Source: an uncultured Mollicutes bacterium (GTDB lineage: Bacteria > Bacillota_I > Bacilli_A > UBA3375). From it: a stretch of DNA of 10,443 bases. How positions within the stretch are numbered: position 1 is the first letter of the stretch; each line of letters opens with the position of its first letter. The notes under the pieces were generated by a model. It was not told the origin of the DNA and made no database searches. It saw nothing but the letters and a program-made list of their open reading frames with translations. Shown piece by piece: positions 1-5,629 of this stretch. Location: contig CAMZNW010000036.1 of assembly GCA_947313935.1 (NCBI GenBank), positions 1-10,443 on the forward strand, written 5' to 3'. The translations under genes were made by a program, and so were the position numbers.

Positions 1-240
1 CTCTTCACCATCAACAAGTTCAGGACGTTTATACTTTTGAACAGCAAAATATTCTCCATAACGTTCATCTGATTTATATGAACCAAAAAACTCATATTTA
101 TTTTTTAATCCTATTTTCATTATTCCTTTAATTGTTATATCAAAAAGTTCATCTTCTACTTTTATTTTTGCAATCGTAAAATTACTTTCTGATGAAAAAA
201 TAATTTGTTTTACAATACCAATGATTTTTTCATCAAACAT
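1..240 (-). CDS. recD2: RecD2-like ATP-dependent DNA helicase, N-terminal fragment (continues past left edge)
   Basis: Only the first 80 codons are present, beginning at the ATG at 240-238 and open to the window edge. The fragment starts MFDEKIIGIVKQIIFSSE and contains a GSYKSDERYGEYFAVQKY stretch followed by a proline. This matches the small N-terminal OB-like domain of RecD2 helicases (a G-x-V-x-x-I-I-F opening, then G-x-x-x-x-x-x-x-YG-x-x-F-x-V). RecD2 enzymes are 5'-3' SF1B helicases involved in repair and recombination. The helicase motifs lie outside the window, so the assignment rests on this domain alone. The start codon overlaps the end of rluD by 8 nt (ATGTTTGA), with a weak GAG-type ribosome site inside rluD, so translation is probably coupled. 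An OB domain such as that of exonuclease VII large subunit is the main alternative. Confidence 0.68.
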   Translation of the reverse strand, partial: MFDEKIIGIVKQIIFSSESNFTIAKIKVEDELFDITIKGIMKIGLKNKYEFFGSYKSDERYGEYFAVQKYKRPELVDGEE

Positions 241-1138
241 TTTCTTGCTCAATAATTTGAATAGTATTTTTAAATTCTGGTGGTAATGGTGCTTCAAACT
301 CCATATATTCTCCTGATGTTGGATGAATAAAACCCAATGTTTTTGCATGTAGTGCTTGACCATGAGTATCAATTGTTTTTCTTGGCCCATAAGTAGGATC
401 TCCTACTAAAGGATGGCCTATCCATTTTAAATGGACCCTAATTTGATGTGTACGTCCTGTTTTTAATTTACACTCAATAATGGTATAATTTTGATAACGT
501 TTTGTAACATGCAATGAAGTGTATGCTAATTTAGAATTTTTAGGAGTAACAATCATTTTTTTTCTATTAATTACATCTCTTCCAATTGGTGCATCAATAT
601 CAGCATCTTCTTCTAAAATATTACCATGTACTATTGCTACATATAAGCGATTAACTGTATGTTCTTTTAACTGTTTTGTTAATGATTCATGAGCTGTTTT
701 TGTTTTAGCAACCATTAATAATCCAGAAGTATCTTTATCAATTCTATGAACTATACCCGGTCTAAAATCATTCCCATTATTTGCTAAATTTGAAGCATGA
801 TAGATTAGTCCATTAACTAAAGTTCCAGTATAATTACCAACTGCTGGATGAACAACCATACCAGAGGGCTTATTAATTATAATAACTTCTTCATCTTCAT
901 ATACAATGTCTAGATTTAAATTTTCTCCTTCTATTGTGCTAACTTCTTTTTCTAATACTTCATAGCTTACTTCTTCTCCTAGTGATAATTTATAATTTGG
1001 TTTTATTGTTTTATGATTTACAGTTATCTTTCCTTCTTTGATTAATGCTTGGATATTGGCTCGTGATATATTATTTAATTTATCTACTAAAAATTTATCA
1101 ATTCGAATATCATTTTCATCTACTATTATTATTGACAT
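233..1138 (-). CDS. rluD: RluD-family 23S rRNA pseudouridine synthase
   Basis: This 301-residue protein isomerises uridines to pseudouridine in large-subunit rRNA, by family analogy in the helix 69 region of 23S rRNA. An S4-like RNA-binding domain occupies about residues 12-60, with the motif ISRANIQALIKEGKITVN. The catalytic domain follows, with NKPSGMVVHP at about 89-98 and the signature HRIDKDTSGLL at 131-141. Asp134 in the R-I-D triplet is the expected catalytic aspartate. KTGRTHQIRVHL is the usual downstream RNA-contact motif. I chose the ATG at 1138 over a TTG at 1153 because AAAGGAG sits 5 nt upstream of the ATG and lies inside the reading frame of the TTG start. The gene overlaps the end of lspA by 23 nt. 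The lspA-rluD order matches lspA-ylyB of Bacillus. The stop is TGA. The exact uridines modified cannot be read from sequence. Confidence 0.93.
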   Translation of the reverse strand: MSIIIVDENDIRIDKFLVDKLNNISRANIQALIKEGKITVNHKTIKPNYKLSLGEEVSYEVLEKEVSTIEGENLNLDIVYEDEEVIIINKPSGMVVHPAVGNYTGTLVNGLIYHASNLANNGNDFRPGIVHRIDKDTSGLLMVAKTKTAHESLTKQLKEHTVNRLYVAIVHGNILEEDADIDAPIGRDVINRKKMIVTPKNSKLAYTSLHVTKRYQNYTIIECKLKTGRTHQIRVHLKWIGHPLVGDPTYGPRKTIDTHGQALHAKTLGFIHPTSGEYMEFEAPLPPEFKNTIQIIEQENV

Positions 1139-1589
1139 TAATTCTCCTTTCAAATTTCAAAATATATATTATTAAATATAATGTTGAACATACTAACATT
1201 ATATCTGCTAAATTAAAAATTGCAAAACTATAATTATTTATTGTAATTGCAATATAATCAATTACATAACCTAAACGAATTCGATCTATCAAATTACCTA
1301 TTGCTCCACTAATCATAAAAATTAAACTATATCGATAATGATAATCCATAAAATACAATTTTAAATATACAACCATTGTATATATCATAAATAATGATAT
1401 TATGATTATAATAAATTGTTTATTATTAAATAAACTAAAACTAATTCCATAATTTTTCAAATAGTTAATTGTTAAAAAATTTGGAATTAAAATAATTTTT
1501 TTAATTGTTGCATATTTAATAATATTATATTTTATAACTTGATCAAATGTGATTAAACTACAAATAATAAGCCATGTTTTTTTATTCAT
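1116..1589 (-). CDS. lspA: Lipoprotein signal peptidase (signal peptidase II)
   Basis: A 157-residue polytopic membrane aspartyl protease that removes the signal peptide from diacylglyceryl-modified prolipoproteins. Family motifs appear in order: a D-Q pair near residues 16-17, NYGISF at 46-51, SGAIGNLIDR at 94-103, VIDYI at 109-113 and FNLAD at 125-129. Asp111 and Asp129 are the expected catalytic dyad. About four hydrophobic membrane segments can be seen, near residues 6-20, 57-76, 87-102 and 130-146. Length is normal for the family. The ATG overlaps the upstream gene's stop by 8 nt, with an AGAGG ribosome site before it. The 3' end overlaps rluD, and the stop is TGA. Its presence implies the organism makes lipoproteins, so an Lgt homologue should exist elsewhere in the genome. 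Confidence 0.95.
   Translation of the reverse strand: MNKKTWLIICSLITFDQVIKYNIIKYATIKKIILIPNFLTINYLKNYGISFSLFNNKQFIIIIISLFMIYTMVVYLKLYFMDYHYRYSLIFMISGAIGNLIDRIRLGYVIDYIAITINNYSFAIFNLADIMLVCSTLYLIIYILKFERRINVNNNSR
1144..1150 (-). promoter_or_regulatory. Ribosome binding site that sets the rluD start
   Basis: AAAGGAG lies 5 nt upstream of the ATG at 1138 and inside the 3' end of lspA. It supports the 301-residue form over the TTG start 15 nt upstream. Confidence 0.8.
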
Positions 1590-2427
1590 TTTTACCTCTT
1601 CGATAACGTTGACGTTTTGTATAAACTCTAATTTTCTCTTTTTTATATTCTAAACATGCATGATGATATAATAAATTGAAGATTAATAACATTACAAATA
1701 AAAATAATATTATTAAAAATTTTTTTGATAAAAAGTAATTTTTAGAATTATTTTTTAAATTTGGTTGTTTTATTGTACGAACCATATAATCTTTTGTTTT
1801 TTCATTTAACTCAAATTCATAACTATTTATAATTGATTTACCATCTTTTAAATATTTTTCATTAATTTGAATAATATTACCTTCTATATTATCAATTACA
1901 CCTTTATTATCAATTAAATCAAGTTTTTTAAATTTCTTATCATCAATAAATTTATATGTAATTGAATATTCAGGTAATTGTTTTTGGTTAATAATACTTA
2001 ATGTTTTTCCATTATAACTAGAAGTGAAGTTTAATATAGGTATCTTATAATCATTTGTAATTACTTTATAGCCACAATCTTTTACAAAGATATCAATTTT
2101 ATTTTCATTTTCTAAGTCTAATATTTCGTTCTCTAAATATGCATTAGAAATTATCGTTAATTTCTCTACATTATTTGGAAAAGTAATTTTTGTTCTTTCG
2201 TTTCTAGTATCTATACTACTAATAATTTGTTTACTATCATAATCAATTATTGTTACATTATTAAGATTACCACTATCATTATTTGTCATATAATAATCTT
2301 TATTTGCACATACTTCATCTCCATTACTAAATATATCACCATTTTCGTTAACTAATGCAATTTGTTTTGCATTAATATTAGTTATCATTAATACAATTGA
2401 TATCATTATTGTTACAATTTTCTTCAT
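1582..2427 (-). CDS. Unrecognised secreted/membrane protein with signal peptide and C-terminal anchor
   Basis: I do not recognise this 281-residue protein. Residues 1-20 look like a signal peptide: basic MKK, a hydrophobic core, and a likely cleavage after NINA. A roughly 210-residue polar, Asn/Lys/Ile-rich, probably beta-rich ectodomain follows, with only two cysteines (Cys40 and Cys118). One membrane helix spans about 236-255. The tail is short and strongly basic (YKKEKIRVYTKRQRYRRG). The predicted topology is type I: ectodomain outside, basic tail in the cytoplasm. The start has AGGAG 4 nt upstream, overlapping the TAG stop of ileS (gap 7 nt). The 3' end overlaps lspA by 8 nt, so it is firmly part of the operon. 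No such gene is standard between ileS and lspA. A role at the cell surface or divisome is possible but unsupported beyond location. It lacks a lipobox cysteine. Confidence 0.8.
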   Translation of the reverse strand: MKKIVTIMISIVLMITNINAKQIALVNENGDIFSNGDEVCANKDYYMTNNDSGNLNNVTIIDYDSKQIISSIDTRNERTKITFPNNVEKLTIISNAYLENEILDLENENKIDIFVKDCGYKVITNDYKIPILNFTSSYNGKTLSIINQKQLPEYSITYKFIDDKKFKKLDLIDNKGVIDNIEGNIIQINEKYLKDGKSIINSYEFELNEKTKDYMVRTIKQPNLKNNSKNYFLSKKFLIILFLFVMLLIFNLLYHHACLEYKKEKIRVYTKRQRYRRGKNE

Positions 2428-2434
2428 GCAACTC

Positions 2435-5179
2435 CTATAAATATGAATTTACTACTTCTAAACAACGTGAACATAATTGATATTCTTCATCTAATTGTAC
2501 AGTTTGTAATGTGCCAACTTGATAATATTTTCGACAACGTAAACATTCATCACCATTATATTTTTCTACTAAAATTGTTCCTGAATCAGTTATTACTCCA
2601 TCTAATTCTTCATCAACAACTTCAAACATTGAAACAATACATAATAAATCTAAATCTTTTATTTGATCTAATATTGCTCTTACTTTATTATTTGGTTTTA
2701 TTTTAACAATTGCTTCTAATGATTTTCCAATAATTTTATTATTTCTAACATCTTCAATTACTTTATTAATATCTCGACGTATTTCTAAAAATTCAGTATA
2801 TAAATTCATGATTTTTTCATCATATATAATATTAACATTTGGAAAATCCATTAAAAAGATATTTTCATTTTTATAAATCATATAACCTTCATAAGTTGTA
2901 TGCGGAATAATTGGCATCATGATTTTTAATAATGCATCTAAATGTATATCGATAACCGTTAAAATTTGACGACGACGAATACTATTTTTTTCATCTACAT
3001 ACGTAACATCTTTTATAAAATCCATATAAAAAGCAGATAATTCATCTGTTATGTAATTATTAACTATATCTAAAACTTTTTTAAACTCATAATTTTCATA
3101 ACTTATAATCGCTTGAGAAATAACATTATCTAACTTCATTAACATAAATTTATCAACATCTTCCAATTTATTAATTTCAATTGGTTGAGTAAAACCATTT
3201 ATAGTACCATGTAAAAATTTAATTGTATTACGGTAACGACGATACATCTCACTAACTTGCAAAATAATTTCATTACTAACTCGTACATCAGAACCATAAT
3301 CAACACTTGCTACCCACATTCTTAAAATATCAGCTCCTGATGATGTAGTAATTTGTTTAGGGGAAATTGTATTACCAATAGATTTTGACATTTTATTACC
3401 TTTTCCATCCAAAGTAAACCCATGTGAAATTAATTTTTTATATGGTGCATATCCATTTGCTATATAACCAGTTATCATTGAAGAATTGAACCATCCTCTA
3501 TATTGATCAGAACCTTCTAAATATAAATCCGCTTGTTTAACTCCAAATTTTTCATGAACAACTCCAGAATGAGAAGTTCCAGAATCAAACCATACATCCA
3601 TAATATCATTTTCTTTAGTAAATATTCCATCTGGTGAATCTGGATGACTATAATTAATTGGTAACAATTCTTTTGCTGTTTTTTCAAACCAAATATTTGA
3701 TCCATATTTAGCAAATAATTCAGCAACATGATTGATTAATTCTTCATCTAAAATCGGTTCTTCTTTTTGGGTATAAAATATAGGTATTGGCACACCCCAT
3801 TTTCTTTGACGTGAAATACACCATTCATCACGACCATCAATCATATTGTATAATCTAACTTCAGCCCATTGTTCATTATAATCAACATTTTTAATTGCTT
3901 GTAAAATTTCTTCTTTAACTAATTTTATATTACAAAACCATTGTGCTGTTGCTCGAAATAATACTGGTTTTTTAGTTCTCCAATCATGAGGATATGAGTG
4001 CTTTATAAAATTTAAATCTAATAAATTACCTGTTTCTTCTAATTTTTCTCCAATTACTTTATTAGCTTCTTCATAAAATAAACCACTATATTCACCAGCA
4101 TTATCATTCATTTTTCCAAATGCATCAACAATTGAAAAAAGTTCTAAATTATATTTTTTACCAATTAAAAAATCATCTTCTCCATGTCCAGGAGCAATAT
4201 GTACACATCCTGTTCCACTTTCTGTTGTTACATGATGTCCAATCATAATTTTGGTTATTCGTTCATTAAATAATGGGTGTCGAATATTAACCCCTTCAAG
4301 TTCTTCTCCAATATATGTTTTTATTACTTCAAATTCATCACCATATATTTCTTTTTCTAAAAATAAAAAAAAAAAATTAGATTTTAATTCCGAAGCAACC
4401 ATAAAATTTTTTGTTTTAGTTTTTATTACACTATATTCAATATTTTCCCCAACTGCTACTCCCATATTGGCTGGAATAGTCCACGGTGTAGTTGTCCAAA
4501 TAACTACTTGAGTATTTTCAATTTCAAAATCTATTAAATCCATTGCAACATGAATTGCAGGCGATACTTTATCATAATATTCAATTTCTGCTTCTGCTAA
4601 AGCAGATTGTGAAGTTGGTGACCAATAAACAGGTTTTAAACCTTTATAAATTAATCCTTTTTTCACCATCTTTGAAAAAACTTTAATTTGACTCGCTTCA
4701 AAAGATTTATCTAAAGTTAAATATTTATTATCAGGATCTGATAATAATCCTAATGTTGATAATTGTTGTGCTTGATTATCAACTTGTTTACGTGCATATT
4801 CTTCACATTTTTTACGAAATTCAATATCACTCAATTCATTTCTTTTAATTTTACCTTTTTTCAAAAGAGCATTTTCAATTGGTAAACCGTGAGTATCCCA
4901 ACCATTTATCATAGGTGCTAAATAACCATTTGCATTTTTAGAACGTATAATAAAATCTTTTAATATTTTATTTAAAGCATGTCCTAAATGGATATCTCCA
5001 TTGGCATATGGTGGACCATCATGTAAAATAAATAATTTTTTATCTTTATTTTTTTTCATAATTTGTTGATATATTTTTTGTTCTTTCCACTCTTTTTGAA
5101 ATTGAGGCTCACGATTTGATAAATTACCTTTCATCTTAAAATCTGTTATTGGCATTTGTAAAGTTTCTTTTAATTTCAT
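2435..5179 (-). CDS. ileS: Isoleucyl-tRNA synthetase (bacterial IleS1 type)
   Basis: A 914-residue class I aminoacyl-tRNA synthetase charging tRNA-Ile in the cytoplasm. The HIGH-type motif is DGPPYANGDIHLGHA (HLGH at 64-67), followed by GWDTHGLPIE at 93-102. The CP1 editing domain shows TTTPWTIPA at 229-237 and GTGCVHIAPGHGEDDF at 322-337, so proofreading of Val-tRNA-Ile is expected. DVWFDSGTSHS and YLEGSDQYRGW precede KMSKS at 596-600. The C-terminal zinc-binding module keeps four cysteines (C879, C882, C903, C906). Length and layout are normal for IleS1. The start is fixed by AAAGGAG 4 nt upstream of the ATG. The stop is TAG. The position downstream of sepF is conserved in Bacillota. The coding strand carries a run of 12 T in the editing domain. 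No T-box leader precedes the gene. Confidence 0.97.
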   Translation of the reverse strand: MKLKETLQMPITDFKMKGNLSNREPQFQKEWKEQKIYQQIMKKNKDKKLFILHDGPPYANGDIHLGHALNKILKDFIIRSKNANGYLAPMINGWDTHGLPIENALLKKGKIKRNELSDIEFRKKCEEYARKQVDNQAQQLSTLGLLSDPDNKYLTLDKSFEASQIKVFSKMVKKGLIYKGLKPVYWSPTSQSALAEAEIEYYDKVSPAIHVAMDLIDFEIENTQVVIWTTTPWTIPANMGVAVGENIEYSVIKTKTKNFMVASELKSNFFFLFLEKEIYGDEFEVIKTYIGEELEGVNIRHPLFNERITKIMIGHHVTTESGTGCVHIAPGHGEDDFLIGKKYNLELFSIVDAFGKMNDNAGEYSGLFYEEANKVIGEKLEETGNLLDLNFIKHSYPHDWRTKKPVLFRATAQWFCNIKLVKEEILQAIKNVDYNEQWAEVRLYNMIDGRDEWCISRQRKWGVPIPIFYTQKEEPILDEELINHVAELFAKYGSNIWFEKTAKELLPINYSHPDSPDGIFTKENDIMDVWFDSGTSHSGVVHEKFGVKQADLYLEGSDQYRGWFNSSMITGYIANGYAPYKKLISHGFTLDGKGNKMSKSIGNTISPKQITTSSGADILRMWVASVDYGSDVRVSNEIILQVSEMYRRYRNTIKFLHGTINGFTQPIEINKLEDVDKFMLMKLDNVISQAIISYENYEFKKVLDIVNNYITDELSAFYMDFIKDVTYVDEKNSIRRRQILTVIDIHLDALLKIMMPIIPHTTYEGYMIYKNENIFLMDFPNVNIIYDEKIMNLYTEFLEIRRDINKVIEDVRNNKIIGKSLEAIVKIKPNNKVRAILDQIKDLDLLCIVSMFEVVDEELDGVITDSGTILVEKYNGDECLRCRKYYQVGTLQTVQLDEEYQLCSRCLEVVNSYL
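4365..4376 (-). repeat. 12-nt homopolymer (T12 on the coding strand) inside ileS
   Basis: Twelve consecutive A on the plus strand encode Asn268 (its third base), three Phe codons and the start of a Leu codon in the CP1 editing domain. The reading frame is open through it. Loss of one base would create TAG a few codons later. Confidence 0.95.
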
Positions 5180-5183
5180 ATAT

Positions 5184-5217
5184 CTCCTTTTAAAACAATA
5201 ACTCCTTTAAAGGAGTT
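5184..5217 (-). promoter_or_regulatory. Palindromic hairpin before ileS: weak terminator or ribosome-site switch
   Basis: The 18-nt perfect palindrome AACTCCTTTAAAGGAGTT at 5200-5217 lies in the 45-nt gap between sepF and ileS. On the minus-strand transcript it folds as a 7-bp stem with a TTAA loop, followed by ATTGTTTT, a poor U tract. That suits a weak intrinsic terminator or attenuator. Its left arm CTCCTTT is also fully complementary (7 nt) to the ileS ribosome site AAAGGAG at 5184-5190, so two mutually exclusive pairings are possible. Function is inferred; the palindrome itself is certain. Confidence 0.5.
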
Positions 5218-5224
5218 TTGGTTA

Positions 5225-5620
5225 TTATTCTATATCAGCACCATCAACAACAAATTTTCGTGGTGCACATAACATTACATCTTGATCTATCATTTTTAAT
5301 TCTCCATCTAATGAATAAATTGAACCTGATAATGTTGAATAAATATATTTAGCTTCTTCTTCAGAAACTTTTGATAAATTAACAATTACTAATTCATTTC
5401 GTTTTATTGAATCAATGATTGTAGATACTACTGATTTACTTACTGGTTGATATACACGTACAACATTACGACTTATTGCTTTTTTTTCTTTTTCAGCAAC
5501 ACTAATATCAAATGTTTCATCAAATGCTTCATCTTGTTTTTCATCTTCTAATTTAAAATCTGCTTGATCAATTTCAATTGTTTCCTCTTTAAAAAATTCT
5601 GTAATTTTATCAAATGCCAT
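5225..5620 (-). CDS. sepF: Cell division protein SepF
   Basis: A 131-residue cytoplasmic protein that bundles FtsZ filaments and tethers them to the membrane, partly redundant with FtsA in Bacillota. The N terminus MAFDKITEFFK is a short amphipathic stretch fitting the SepF membrane-targeting helix. Residues 15-50 are an acidic flexible linker. The SepF core runs from about residue 53 to 127: NVVRVYQPVSK, then VVSTIIDSIKRNELVIVNLSKV, and a C-terminal DVMLCAPRKFVV strand. The length is slightly shorter than the Bacillus protein because of a shorter linker. The ATG follows AAGGAG at a 5-nt spacing, and that ribosome site includes the TAA stop of ftsZ (9-nt gap), so coupling to ftsZ translation is likely. 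The partner peptide, the FtsZ C terminus, is retained in the neighbouring gene. Confidence 0.95.
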   Translation of the reverse strand: MAFDKITEFFKEETIEIDQADFKLEDEKQDEAFDETFDISVAEKEKKAISRNVVRVYQPVSKSVVSTIIDSIKRNELVIVNLSKVSEEEAKYIYSTLSGSIYSLDGELKMIDQDVMLCAPRKFVVDGADIE

Positions 5621-5629
5621 ATTTTCTCC

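Noticed and set aside
233..1589. Mycoplasma-type genetic code (TGA as tryptophan)
   Set aside because: TGA ends rluD, lspA and the hydrolase at family-typical lengths, and conserved tryptophans use TGG.
4251..4511. Plus-strand open frames inside ileS, rluD/lspA and ftsZ
   Set aside because: They are low-complexity Leu/Ile/Phe-rich antisense readings of AT-rich genes, without family motifs or ribosome sites.
5507..5565. Similarity between the SepF linker (DEKQDEAFDETF) and the FtsZ repeat (DEKQINTNIEDAF)
   Set aside because: The match is short and in acidic low-complexity sequence. Shared composition explains it as well as common origin does.
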